DNA from: Rhizopus sp. PT2906
Taxonomy: Eukaryota > Mucoromycota > Mucoromycetes > Mucorales > Rhizopodaceae
Direction of reading: 5' to 3'
Assembly (NCBI GenBank): GCA_025529335.1
Contig: JAMYHX010000061.1
Location: 1 to 64,000, forward strand
DNA: 64,000 bases
Shown here: one piece after another, positions 1-10,680 of the stretch
How positions within the stretch are numbered: position 1 is the first letter of the stretch
How the letters are laid out: each line of letters opens with the position of its first letter
The notes under the pieces: generated by a model
What the model saw: the letters and a program-made list of their open reading frames with translations, nothing else
The model's database searches: none
Told to the model about the DNA's origin: nothing
Program-made: the position numbers and the translations under genes

Positions 1-197
1 TCAGTTGTATAGAGATCAGTGTCATAAGAAACACCTGTTAAACTTGCATGTTTTTCATTATTAAGAACTGCTTGACTGATATCTTCTTCAGTAATTAGTT
101 TACGCTTTGCTTGAGCAGCCTTAATTTCTTTCTCAACATCTATTAAGATATTTAATATAGATTCTTATATATTCCTATACTTTTTACCATCAGCCAT
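1..197 (-). CDS. Probable splicing factor 3B subunit 1, N-terminus (partial, runs off the window)
   Basis: The reverse strand opens with an ATG at 197. After ten coding bases (ATG GCT GAT G) a GT...AG intron of 48 nt fits, and the frame then reads MADDVEKEIKAAQAKRKL, an ITEED stretch and GVSYDTDLY before the window ends. A helical, charged N-terminus followed by a Gly-x-Ser-Tyr-Asp...Leu-Tyr segment resembles the start of SF3B1 (the U2 snRNP HEAT-repeat scaffold that binds the branch point), which has GLDSTGYYDQEIYGG there. Without the intron the frame meets a TAA, so the intron is needed. Only about 50 residues are visible, so the name is tentative. The gene is divergent from the next one, with about 230 bp between start codons. 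Confidence 0.4.
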
Positions 198-427
198 TTT
201 ATTTTATTTTTTAATCAACAAGATAAAGAAGCTTTTTTTTTAAATCTCTCTCTCGCTCTCTTTGCTGTGTCTGCGCCTCTCTTAAAAAAAAGTGACGTAG
301 TCATTTTCTATTTCAAAATCCGATATTCACGGCTGTTATGGAGGGGGTGTTAAAATTTTACCTTTTAGAACCCTTCAGAGGAGGCAGCCTTACAATTCTT
401 TAAATTTAACCCCACTCTTTACCATCA

Positions 428-979
428 ATGACTGCATCTAAAGATTGTCTCTTAGACTCAGGAAAGACAGCTGGTATTTCCGCTGGTCTCGGTCTCCTTG
501 TCTCTGCCATGCAAAATACTGTCGAGAAACATCATTCAGGCGCCAAAGGTGTCTTTACCAGAACTGGTGGAACAATTGCAATTTTCGGTAAATCAGTGTA
601 AATGAATGTCATTGACGCAAGACACGATTTGCTAAATACAATAATAATAGCCGCTATGGGAGGTATTTTCACTCTTGGTGAATGTGTAGCTAAAGATATT
701 CGCAAAGAGGATGATGCTTTAAATGCAGCAATTGGTGGATGTGCAGCTGGTTTCTTGGCTGGTGTTAGAAGTAAGTAAGATAATATGAGGGAAATGCTTA
801 TATTCTAAACGTTGTACTTGTGATTAGCTCATTCATTTGGTAAAATGGCTCTTGGATGTGCCGCCATCGGTGGTTCCATGTATGCTTTTGAAAGCACAGG
901 AGGATTGAAGGGACAATTTGCTGATAAGAATAGACAAGAAAAAAAGGAATATGAAAAGGCCTTTTTCAAGGAAACATAA
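428..979 (+). CDS. Tim17/22-fold complex I accessory subunit (NDUFA11 / NUO21.3b-like)
   Basis: Three exons (428-587, 651-770, 828-979) give 143 residues; introns are 63 and 57 nt. The protein is glycine rich with four weakly hydrophobic segments: KTAGISAGLGLLVSAMQ, a MGGIFTLGECVAKDIR segment, AAIGGCAAGFLAGVR, and GCAAIGGSMYAFES. This pattern is typical of Tim17/Tim22/Tim23-fold proteins, and the size and short charged C-terminus suit the NDUFA11/B14.7 group, an inner-membrane subunit of NADH:ubiquinone oxidoreductase. A protein-import Tim17-family member is the alternative. The fold is clear; assignment to complex I is inference from length and general similarity. Confidence 0.75.
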
Positions 980-1054
980 AAAGTGTATTGTACGTCGCGA
1001 ATGTAGTTTATTAATAAATAAGGTGTTTTGCTCTTTTTTTTTTCTTTTTTCTCT

Positions 1055-1675
1055 TTATTCTGTGACATGCTGCAAGTAACCGGCTTTGATGAGTGATTCT
1101 ACGTCAGTTCGACGTACATGTAACTGATTGCCCTTGACAAGGTTCAATATACCATATTCAGTTGTGATCTCACCAGCATCGCGAATGACACGAACTTGAA
1201 TGAATAAATCCTTGGGAGGATCAAGTCCAACACCACCATTACCTCCCAAGTCAATGTCTAAAAAGTGCTGTTTGTATGCATTCACTAGTTCTACGTAACC
1301 TTCCAAGAATTGATGTTCTCCTGGACCTAAACTTGCTCTAATTTCCTTTTGATGTTCAGACTGTAAACCAACATTCCAGTAAATCTCTTTAAGCTTATTG
1401 ATGCGTTGACGATGATATGCAAATAGTACGCGCTTGTTTCTTTTTGTAGCTAAATGATAAAGCATGACTTGTGATATTTTACTAGGATCTCTTGTGATGT
1501 TTGGATCCATACTAGCCTTCATATTCTCGACAGTTGTTTTTGCTTTATTATGGAATAAACGGTTTTCTCTACATAATGTCTGAACAAGGTCATCATTGTA
1601 AGGTGTAACTAATAAGTCTGATGTACGCTTGGCTTCCTTTGCGAGTTTATATGCTGCTTCACCCAGTGCTGACAT
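1055..1675 (-). CDS. PSF1: DNA replication complex GINS protein Psf1
   Basis: A single uninterrupted exon encodes 206 residues, close to the usual length of Psf1 (about 200). The N-terminal helical A domain carries ENRLFHNKAKTTVENMK, and the C-terminal B domain has the conserved run FIQVRVIRDAGEI followed by LVKGNQLHVRRTDVE and a final GYLQHV. Psf1 is one of four GINS subunits that join Cdc45 and Mcm2-7 in the CMG helicase; its B domain helps bind Cdc45 and polymerase epsilon. It has no introns, unlike most genes here. Its start lies about 170 bp downstream of the Nup192 stop on the same strand. Confidence 0.95.
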   Translation of the reverse strand: MSALGEAAYKLAKEAKRTSDLLVTPYNDDLVQTLCRENRLFHNKAKTTVENMKASMDPNITRDPSKISQVMLYHLATKRNKRVLFAYHRQRINKLKEIYWNVGLQSEHQKEIRASLGPGEHQFLEGYVELVNAYKQHFLDIDLGGNGGVGLDPPKDLFIQVRVIRDAGEITTEYGILNLVKGNQLHVRRTDVESLIKAGYLQHVTE

Positions 1676-1845
1676 GTAGTTTTATTTATTTACATTAAGT
1701 AACAGCCTCACGCACAGGAACTCTCACCCCGTTTTTATACGTCGCCAGGAGCGCGCGCCTGTTTAATTTCACAAAATTTTCACGCGTCATGATTTCACGC
1801 ACTCAAACTATGGCTGTACTACTATAATTATTCATGTTTATTGCT

Positions 1846-4800
1846 TTAAGGGATTAATATAGTATCGTTTGCTTGAATGGTAGATGTATCAAGCAAATGT
1901 AACACATTCTTTTTGGAAAGATAAGAGTGAATGGATGTGCGCTTACTTCTTTGGAACAAGACATAAAGAGATTGAATGGCCACAATAGCTGCATCTTTGT
2001 GTGTATCCCAGGCATCAACGGCATCATTACAGAGAATATCCAGCACTCTTTCTTGTGTTTCGTTGTCGATGGTTTCAAGTAATTGCAAGTTACCAGGTGA
2101 ATAGTTAGACAGGTCAATGTACTGCAAGAAAATGACCAAGGCGATATACAAATTGCTACGAATATCAATCGTAATAACACGCTTGCAAATGAATTGAATG
2201 ATGCCATAGAATGTTTGTCGAAGCCTTTCGTTTGGTAAACCAAGATAGGTTGATGATTTATCATCGTCTGCTTTTAGTCTTGTCAATAGGACGACAATAA
2301 GCTCGCTCATATTTCGTAAAATAACTCTTTCTTGATAACTCTCTTCTTCTAGCTTATTCCATATGGTCGAGAGTAAATCATAGGCAATCTTTTCTCGAAC
2401 AGGACGAGAGAGTGAATCAAAACAGTCGAGTAAGCTAACCTCAACTAGTTGCTTCCATGCTTGGAGGCAATGTAAGCGGCTTGATTTGATTTGACGACTT
2501 CTATTTTCAGCCATTAAAGTCTGCAAGATATTACCCATTTCCTCTTCTACTGCTATAATCTCTTGTTCAGGTATAGTGCCTCTGCTGAGCATTTCCTTCT
2601 GAGTCTGTCTAAGATATTTATAAATGCCACGGATATCAAAGAGTTTACAATGACTGGTCGTGTCATCCGTTTCATAGTCCTTTGGCTTAAAGTCTTTAAA
2701 GTAGTTTTTGGTGATATCTACAGAGGCAGGCCCCAGGTTATGATCTTGCCAATAAAACTCGAGTGAACTCGTAATCTCTAGCAGGTTCCAGTGCGGCTGT
2801 TGATAATCACCAGACATTTGAATGTGTAGTGAACCGAATCGATCACTCAAACTGTTTGTGACATCCAGTGAGCTATAGGTATCATGGCCATAGAGTGACT
2901 CCAATAGAGATGCAGTACCTGTCGTCTTACGAACATGAAGTTCTAATGCCAGAAGTTTGAGGAGCCATGCACGTTGGTTAAGCATGGATTTTAAAGTAAA
3001 GAAATCTGTTTGAACTCCATTTCCTGCTGCGTACTTGATAGTGCCCGCAAAGTGTGGCTCAATAGCAATCAGACTAGTATCAATTCTAGGTACAATAAAC
3101 CGAAGTTGATTAACCAAAAGATCATCTCCATTAGCTCTTATATAGTGTAGAGTAGCAGTTGATGTTGATTCTCTAGAGCAAAGCTGATGGAGTAAATGGT
3201 AGCATTTTTCGGCGACTAATGGATGAACTTCTACAGAATTCTGACCTTGATTCAAAGAATTGGATTGCTGTGAATTGTAAGTTCGTAGTATGTTTAATAT
3301 AGAAAACAAGCAGCTCAGTCTAGTATCTTGATCATATGAAGTAAGGATAGACTTTTGTTGTGAGCCCTTTTCAACAATCTCCTGAACATCGTAACCAAGC
3401 AAGAACTCGGACAAAGTGGGTGACGGCTGATCTTTATGAAGAGAAGATATAAGCATATCCAAAATAGCAATACGTATGGAAGGATACTGATGTGTCACTC
3501 CAAGAATATCTTCATCTTCATTGCTATAATCGTAACCAAGTGTTTTTTCAGCACGCCAGAATGGAATTGTATTGATATCATAATTATAATTGTCATAGCT
3601 TATGTTCTCCATACTTTCAACATCCAAACGTTCACTAATGCCCAATATGATCGAAGCTGCTTCATGACTTGAAGATAAAATACCAGGTAGCTGCTGACCA
3701 ATACCGCCCATCGGTAGGTTAACATAATTAGGGAATTGCACCTTGTCAGGGTTTGCATTGGGTTGTAAAGCAAGAGCGCGTAAAATGTTGGTGCTTAGAA
3801 TAGATATTTCTTCGCTTTCATCAGAGACCAGAAGTGCTATTTGTGTAATGATTTGAGTGTTAAATAGCATCGTTTTTCCCACAGAAGTCAAGTTGGTTGT
3901 CACTTGTGGAAAGACATAGTTGCCAAGTTTAAGTTCCCCTGCAGGTAACTTTTCTGAACACATGTTGAGCTGAGGTAGTAGCACACTAACAAATGCATTT
4001 TGTATTGACATGGCTTTATGTATGATACGAAGGCATCGAGTAAGCGATGTTCTAAAGTAATGATTTCTCTTGGTCCTTGGTCCTTGTACTTCGGTCGTTC
4101 TGTTCCCATTCAAGCAGATGATCCTGTATAATTCATTAACCAGCGAGCCACCGGATAGAATGCGCACCATAACGTCAAATCCTGGATGTGTGATGTAAGC
4201 AATCAAAGCCTCTCGAGCTCCTCCTGATTGAAATGGCTTTGACTGTGGAGTGCTTGAGTCTCCCAGGATACTCATGTAGTCTTCGTTGCCAACAGTCAAG
4301 CCAGAAGATTGACTTATCAATCGATTGATATGGTCACAAAGTGGTTCTAAATCAAATGACATGATGCTGTTTTCTACTACTTTCAAGCAAGCGTCGGTCA
4401 ACTGCCATTTGTTATTGGGATTTGTAAACTGCAAATTGTTGAGACTCAAGAATATGTGATCGATAACCAGAGAAAGGTATGGTGCAGCTCCAGGTGAGCG
4501 ATGTTCGCTTCCTAAGCAAGGTGGAATAGAGGGCTCAGCCATGGAATAGCCTGAGATAAGAGCGTCCTTTTCGCTTTGTTTATGAATAAGAGAGGCCATC
4601 AGTTTGAGAATGCTAAGAGTTCTTGTGTATGACATGCTATTTTTCTCTGAATCAAACTCGATTAAGAAGCCGGATGACTGATCAGGAAGTAAGTAGCGAG
4701 TCACAGGAGTTGAAAATGTGTTATTCGCAACAGGAGCGGGTTCCGGAGCATTCAAGCTTGCTAAGCTACCAAGAAATGTTTCGGTTGCTGTAGTGCTAGG

Positions 4801-6874
4801 AGGAGTAACCGTAGGAGCAGCTATCATTCTCTTGTCTGATAAAATAAGATCAGATACCTCCAATGTGTTCCACACCTCAAGTGAGATCCGTCTTCCAATT
4901 CCGTTGATGCCACCACCCCAAGAGGAACAGAAGGCTGCCAAAAGGTTATAGAGTCGTGCACGTAAATCTACGGATGTTGGGCAACTGATCATTCTCACAA
5001 TAGATTCGTGTGGTCTAAGCAGACGGTCTTCCCAAATGGCAATTCTTGCTGTCGAAGAGTACTGTACCACTTGCTGACAGAGATGCAATAATGAGCATAG
5101 GACCTGTTCTTCTGTCTCAGGGATCGAAGGACATTCTTCGCCAGGGAGAGTATTGTATATCTCTGCGGCATAAAACTGAAGGGTGGCAAACAGTTTTCCC
5201 CAGGAAAATAAATGACTATTGCCGATATCTGCCTGACTAGTCCCCATAGACAAGACTTCATATGCGTAGGAAGCGCATTCATCGCCGGTAGCAATTGACG
5301 CCAAAAAGTCAAAGGCAGCACGAACTGTGCCAACAACTTTCAAATCAAATAGCCATTTCACAAAGGCAAATAGCCCATGCTCTCGCTTCCAATATCTGTT
5401 ACCGGCGTTCAAATGGCCCCTGTAAATAGATGCAAGCAATGTCAAGAAAGCTTCCAGATTTTGCTTTTTGGCGCTATCTTTTACATAGTCGGTATGAGCG
5501 TCGTTTGAGTAGCCTACTTGATATATCGCATCCTCTTCTTCCGTTTTCAATTGGTGCAGCTGTGAGGATAATCTGAGGATGAAGAGTTCTGCAAAGTATT
5601 CAAGCTGGTGTACGACAATCGACTGAAATTCAGGTGCAATATCTGCGTAGAATTTAGAATAGTCGCTTGGATCAACAGTTAATCCGTCGATGACCATGGT
5701 TGATTCCCCATCTGAACTTTCCTTTACTTTATTCATATCCGGACTTGTTCCATTCTCTTGCTTAAAGTGTAGTAAATATTGATTCAAGAATCCAAAAGCA
5801 TCCAACTCGATGCCTTTCTTTAATAATGACGTGGTGCTTTGTTCATCTAGCTTGAATGGGCTGCTGATCCCTAAGCTTCTTACTCTGGTATTGAATATAG
5901 ACCACTGCAGTAATACAGCGCCCTTGACACCATCCACTTTCCATTCTTTACCAACAATAGCATCGTGCATCTTTTTCATTGACTCTTGGCTCTTCCAAAA
6001 ACTTGTTCCATGACGTGATTGATCCTCCAGGTACTTTGGTGAAATAACAGTCAAGAGAGCAACCAAGAGATAAGGAGCAGTAGGATCTAGCAATGTAGTA
6101 GTTCGAACAGTGTCTATGAGTGATAACACATCTGCTTCCGACAGCCATAACAGAGATGCAATATGATATAAAACCTGTGCAAGCGATATTCTCTCTTCAT
6201 TTAACTGACTGATTCTAAATGACAATGTGTCCTCACACAGTTTCACTTCTTGAGACACGCTATCCTTGTTGATCGTTTTTATCGCTGTATTCATATTTTG
6301 AAGAGATTTGAGAATTTTGCTGACAAAGGAATCCGCTTCTTTCAGATAAATGTCTACCATAAAATCGAGAAATATACAACGAATATGTTTGTCGATTTGA
6401 TGATCGTTTATACTTTCTAAAATGGTATTCAAGATGGTCATAACGTAGTCCCGCTCTGTATGATACAAATAGATGGCGGTATCGACTGCTGGAGCAAAGG
6501 TTTTGTTGGTCCAACGCGTCCCTTCTAGTAATAATCTTGAAGATTCGTATTCGTCCAAGTTGAGATGATCTGAAAGGAATATTGCTTCCTTGGTGAATTC
6601 TTTGTTGATTTTGTATTCAATTGTGTTGATAATTGCCTTTCCTATATTAAATATTGGTTTAGCCATGACCACAATCTATCAAGCCATGTTTACCGCTTTC
6701 AATGGTGGATCTGTGTTGAGAATTCTTGGGTGGATCATCGAGTAGTTTAACCAACTTTGGCTTATATTCTTGTAAAATGTGTTCTAATCGTATAGCAGCC
6801 TGTGGGGGTATACGTCTTGCTTCGCAAACTCTGTTAAGGAGCTCACGTAGCTCGCCTGCTTCTGTCGGTTGCAT
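1846..6874 (-). CDS. NUP192: Nucleoporin Nup192/NUP205 (inner ring of the nuclear pore)
   Basis: Two exons: a short first exon 6694-6874 starting MQPTEAGELRELLNRV, a 52-nt intron (6642-6693), then one open exon down to 1846, giving about 1658 residues. Splicing joins LLDDPPKNSQHRSTIESG to KAIINTIEYKINKEFTKEA. The resulting segment, KP...L...PPKN followed by KEAIFLSDHLNLDEYESSRL, matches the N-terminal signature of NUP205/Nup192 (KEAFILSDLFDI in the human protein). The rest is alpha-solenoid, as in this family. It is a structural scaffold of the inner ring, binding Nic96/Nup93. Starting translation inside the second exon (near 6672) would lose the conserved N-terminus and is wrong. Confidence 0.93.
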
Positions 6875-7000
6875 TCTTTGCTGTATGCTCAGCTAAAAAA
6901 AAAAAAAGAAGGGTAAAAAAATTTAAAAGTAAACACGCGAAACTTCTTACGACAAGGCGGAGTCACAGAGTGTTTGATAAATTGTCAAAAGTTATTGTTG

Positions 7001-7034
<34 letters not shown>
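7001..7034. repeat. Poly(A) homopolymer tract, 34 nt
   Basis: An uninterrupted run of 34 A residues lies about 65 bp upstream of the MMADHC-like start codon and about 130 bp upstream of Nup192, between the two divergent genes. Long poly(dA:dT) tracts commonly exclude nucleosomes in fungal promoters, but an old retrotransposon tail or an assembly length error is also possible. Confidence 0.9.
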
Positions 7035-7037
<3 letters not shown>

Positions 7038-7097
7038 TTCTTGATTAGCATTTCAACAGTTCATCAACACATTTCGCTCTTTTCTGTTTGCTATCAT

Positions 7098-7766
7098 ATG
7101 ACTTTGACAAACTCAAAAGAACGACTAACAAATAAGACCTCAAGTTGTGTGATACAGCCTACGATATTGGAATACAATGGATCCATCTTTGAATATTCAG
7201 CTTATAAACCTACTATGAGGTTTTTAAGAGATTTTGATTCAATATTCCCACAATTAAGCTCACGTCAAAAGGCACAATTACTTGTTGTCCCGGTGATACA
7301 AAAATGTGAACATGACATGGTTGGTTTATCAAAAGAAGTCAATGACGAAAGAGATATAAAGCTTGAATTAGTAAAAAAGAAAGGGGGGGATATGATGACG
7401 ATATGAAAATAACATGCTTTTTTTTTAGTTTATTAGTTGGGGCCGTCGTGTAGTTGATAGAATAAAATCTGTGGGCATGTGGGCAGATATGATGGACCCT
7501 GCTTCCGGATTTCCAGTAACTATAGTTATAGTAATCATAACAACCATAAAATAATCCTTCTTTTTATATAGATATTTAGTCATCCTGGATCAAGTCCTTA
7601 TCCTGATGTACAAGGAACAGTTATGCTTGACTCAAGATTTGATGTACAAAATGTTGGATGTTGTCATATATTATTACATCCAAGCTGGGGCAGTCACATA
7701 TACCCATCCACCTTATTTACAACAGCACCTGCAGATATATTAGAAAAGATATTGCTTGGTTTATAA
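7098..7766 (+). CDS. MMADHC-like cobalamin trafficking protein (cblD type)
   Basis: Three exons (7098-7370, 7429-7515, 7572-7766) with 58- and 56-nt introns and perfect phase give 184 residues. The order of landmarks follows human MMADHC: KCEHDMVGLSKEVNDERD, then WADMMDPASGFPIF (human WADFIDPSSG...F), then a C-terminal VGCCHILLHPSWGSHIYPST (human LGCCKVI..SLWGTH) and LFTTAPAD. MMADHC directs vitamin B12 from the processing protein CblC to methionine synthase in the cytosol or methylmalonyl-CoA mutase in mitochondria. The first ATG in frame is at 7098; a TTG at 7041 lies in the same frame. The protein lacks the long N-terminal region of the 296-residue human form, so it is either a shorter cytosolic version or an upstream exon was missed. 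Confidence 0.85.
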
Positions 7767-7926
7767 TCTATTAGCTCTTATGTCATTACTAGTATTTCTA
7801 CTATACAAAAACCTAGTAAAAATCAAAGTTTTTGGATCAAGTAAAATCATCAGACACCTTCTTTACCTGTAACAATCTTTATCCCAGAAGGGAAACTGTG
7901 TTCATTACGGCGATTTTATACAACAT

Positions 7927-8628
7927 TTAATTTCTTCTATACTTAGAAGGTCGACCTCTTCCATTCCAAATTGAAAGAGAAATAGAGAGCATATTCTTGC
8001 AAGCGTTGATATCTCGTTGCCATAATGTCTTGCAAGCTTTACAAACCAGGACACTACAGCCTTTCAATTCAGACATTCTTGCAAGAGGATCGTTGTTACA
8101 AGCATTGCAAACTTTGGAAGTTTTGTATTCATCAATTGTAACAGCGATGAGATCTCCAGCTGCTTCTCTTCTTTTTACCGCCCGCCAAAAAACGCCAGTG
8201 ACACCACACCTGTTTCCCTTCAGCTTCATTGAGTTTTTGCCAAACATTCCTGCGCCAAAGACTATAAGGGGCACTTTCTCTCTTTCCATTTGGAACTTTG
8301 CGGGCTTCCACTTTTGGCTTCTTTAAAACAATAATTAGATAAAGCTTGAATATCAAAGCTAAAATTGATCAAACGGTAGTTTTCTTGTGAATGTTTTAAA
8401 TTGTTGTCCCAAATTTCAACCAAAAACCTCGTTTTTTGACAAGATATGATTAGGACAATCTGGAGAGCGCGTTGATTTGTGGCTAGTTTGTTTACACCTA
8501 GTGCAAATAACCGATGAAGAGCTTGCTGCCGTCTTTTGTCTTTTGGCTTTTTGCTTTTCTTGCTTCACTCCTGAGCTTTGTTTTCTTTTTTTCACCGTTA
8601 CCGGTAACGATAGTGGTGCCAGAATCAT
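7927..8628 (-). pseudogene. Fanzor (eukaryotic TnpB-like) nuclease relic, internally deleted
   Basis: Reading from 8628 downwards, the first block (to 8416) is a basic segment with a zinc-knuckle-like CTRCKQTSHKSTRSPDCPNH and a stop. After a short broken stretch, frames between 8356 and 7927 give GAGMFGKNSMKLKG, AVKRREAAGDLIAVTIDEYK, TSKVCNAC, a spacer, then VLVCKACKTLWQRDINACKN. CxxC...CxxC followed by RDxNAxxN is the OrfB/TnpB zinc ribbon plus the third RuvC aspartate. Fanzors are the eukaryotic TnpB homologues, RNA-guided nucleases carried by transposons and known from Mucoromycota. The region with the first RuvC Asp and the Glu is missing and frames shift, so it is dead. That the N-terminal knuckle belongs to the same gene is inference. 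Confidence 0.7.
8596..8609. repeat. Perfect 14-bp palindrome at the Fanzor/mariner junction
   Basis: The sequence CGTTACCGGTAACG reads the same on both strands. It lies inside the 5' block of the Fanzor relic and at the point where the Tc1/mariner-like reading frame begins on the other strand, so it may mark an inverted-repeat end or a recombination junction. Confidence 0.8.
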
Positions 8629-9160
8629 CAGAAAAGTTGGTGAACAATATGAAGCTAAGCATATTGTACCAACGAAGAAGTATGGTGACGGTGGAGTGAT
8701 GATTTGGAGCTGTTTTCATGCCAATGGTTTTGGTCCTTTGATCTTGGTTGATGGCACAGTTGATCAAGACAAATATATCAATATTTTAGCTTAAAGTTTC
8801 CATATCTGGTTTGCATAACTCTTCAGCAAGAGAACAGAGACATCATATTCCAAGAGGATGGAGCTAGCTGTCATACTGGTAGCTATGCACGATGGTGGAA
8901 GGAAGCCCACCAGATCAGGGGCTTTGAGTACTGGCCTGCACAAAATCCTGATCTGAATCCGATAGAGCATGTTTGGGCCGCTTTGGGTAATCTTATCAAG
9001 GAAAGAAGAAGTGAGATAAAGAAACACTGAAAAGTTGAATGTCGTGTTGAGAGAAGAGTGGGAGAATATAAGCCCTGGATTGGCGGCATGTTTGGTCGGA
9101 AGCATGAAGGCTCGATGTGGGGTAGTAATTGAGGCAAAAGGAGGGCCAACAGAATATTGA
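8597..9160 (+). pseudogene. Tc1/mariner-type transposase relic (C-terminal two thirds)
   Basis: Frames on the plus strand give VGEQYEAKHIVPTKKYGDGG, VMIWSCFHANGFGPL, then, after a frame change near 8795, FQEDGASCHTGSYARWW and PAQNPDLNPIEHVWAALGN, and after another frame change near 9030, a terminal VVIEAKGGPTEY and stop at 9160. The Asp in FQEDGA and the acidic residue in DLNPIE are the second and third DDE positions of Tc1/mariner transposases. The N-terminal HTH domain and first catalytic Asp are missing, and at least two frameshifts and one stop are present. No convincing terminal inverted repeats were found by eye. Confidence 0.8.
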
Positions 9161-9482
9161 TTATTCTTTTTTATTTTATATTCATTAAATAAACATGTCA
9201 AAGCTTATTCTTTATAAACATGGAGTCTCCAAACACTGAAGGGGATGAGCAATGGCTTTCCAAACATTTGATATAAAATTTGCGGAAGGCTAATTTACAT
9301 TTTCGTACAAAACCGAATTATGTGTGACCGTATATAGTTTAGTGATATTTTTAGCGATTGTAGTAATAATAAACTTTATTAAAATGCCGCAGTTCAAGTA
9401 TATGAAGTGACTTGCCTGGCATGAACAAGACAATAAGACAGAAAGAAAATTTAAAGACAGAAAGAATTAGCATAACCAAAGG
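9161..9482. other. Intergenic spacer between two transposon relics
   Basis: The plus strand holds no gene. On the minus strand the part at 9340-9480 looks like the 3' untranslated end of the LINE ORF1 relic, including AATAAA at about 9370. The rest (9161-9340) shows nothing recognisable. Confidence 0.5.
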
Positions 9483-10560
9483 TTATCCACCTCGTAATGC
9501 TTTGGCAAAAACAGTCGGTACAATTGTTTTAAGAGTTTGATCGAGGGAAGAATCACGGGAAGATGGAGCAGGGGTAGATCAACTTATGGATGGAGGCTTT
9601 TCAACTTCCATGAAAGTCGCCGTATTCGGCCGTGGTTGTTTGAGAGGTGAGAGACGTGTAGGTGAAACAGAATCAGTTTCAGAATTGGAACTCGGTGGGG
9701 AGTGTTTAGGAACAGAGGGAACAGTGGATGCACAATGCTTGGTAGACTTGTTGGGTTTCTTGGCAGGTTTGGATTTGACAGAAGCAGTAGTTCGGATGAC
9801 TAGTTGAGGACAGTGGGCGCGGATGTGACCATTTGAAAGACAGGTCCAACAGCGCAGGGCAGAACGAACAGGACAATCTGATCGAGAGTGATTAGGTTTA
9901 TGGCAGTAGTTGCAATGGAGCGGTATAGACGGCCAGGCAGCATACATAACATTTTCATCATTCCATGATAAAGCATGGGTTAATTCAGGAAGATCATGAT
10001 CAGCGGAAAATTGAAGAATGGCATAACTGGTGCCATCAAACCACTCATTGTTGAGAAAAATTCCCCCTTCCAAGACAATGCCATAAGGCGCAAGTAGATC
10101 AAAAATTCCTTGAGTGAGCAGATGTTCGGGCAGAAACGGGAGGTGTGACAGTTTCACACGGAGAAGGAGGTCACGAGACAAGAGGACAGAAAAACCATAG
10201 ATTTTGAATGTCGAATGTAATGCCATTGTTGCAAAGGAATGCGCGAACCTCTTCAGACGTAAAGAAAATCTCGGCTAGGATTTTAGAACCTTCTTGACGA
10301 GTCTTTAACCCCAGGCTATTCTCTGTAGGTATGGTTTTACGAGCGGTCGACTTAAAATCAGCAGGTTTGGCTAGATGGTGAGAGATCAAAAAAGGCAGAA
10401 CAAGGTGCGGTGCCTCTTCTCCAGATGGGAGTGGTGTGGATATCCTGAACATCTTGGCGAAATAGAGCATGCTTCTACCTTTGGGAGACAGATGCATAGG
10501 TTTTCCCTGGATCTGGAGGAATAGCGGGAAGAGCTATGTCATTATTATTGTGGCAAATTC
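9483..10560 (-). pseudogene. Non-LTR retrotransposon ORF1 (gag-like, two CCHC knuckles), broken
   Basis: The largest open stretch (10226-9579) has a central RNA-binding-like region and two CCHC knuckles, CNYCHKPNHSRSDC and CWTCLSNGHIRAHC, followed by a Ser/Pro/Lys-rich tail. A TGA at 9582-9584 interrupts the frame, which then reads on through PTVFAKALRGG to a stop at 9483. Upstream, around 10180-10226 and again near 10490, the frame shifts into FFTSEEVRAFLCNNGITFDI and a start region with PPDPGKTYASV. This is the ORF1 layout of a LINE, but no reverse transcriptase ORF2 follows: the sequence ends in a short tail with AATAAA. It is a dead ORF1-only copy. Confidence 0.75.
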
Positions 10561-10680
10561 ATGCTGAAATTGGCTGTGTCGTTGTTTCAAAAAAGAAAAA
10601 AAGTAATTTCATGAAATATTACCTTTCTCTCTCTCTCTCTTTTTGTCTCTGTTTCTCTTTCTCTCTCAAGAACATAAAAG

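Noticed and set aside
1854..2264. Long minus-strand ORF overlapping Nup192
   Set aside because: Lies in another frame of the Nup192 coding exon, with no family signal.
6642..6693. Start of Nup192 inside the large exon
   Set aside because: The codons there belong to an intron; splicing to the upstream exon restores the conserved family N-terminus.
8477..8595. N-terminal part of the plus-strand frame before the mariner domain
   Set aside because: It is the complement of the Fanzor zinc-knuckle block and is Phe/Leu/Ser-rich without transposase similarity.
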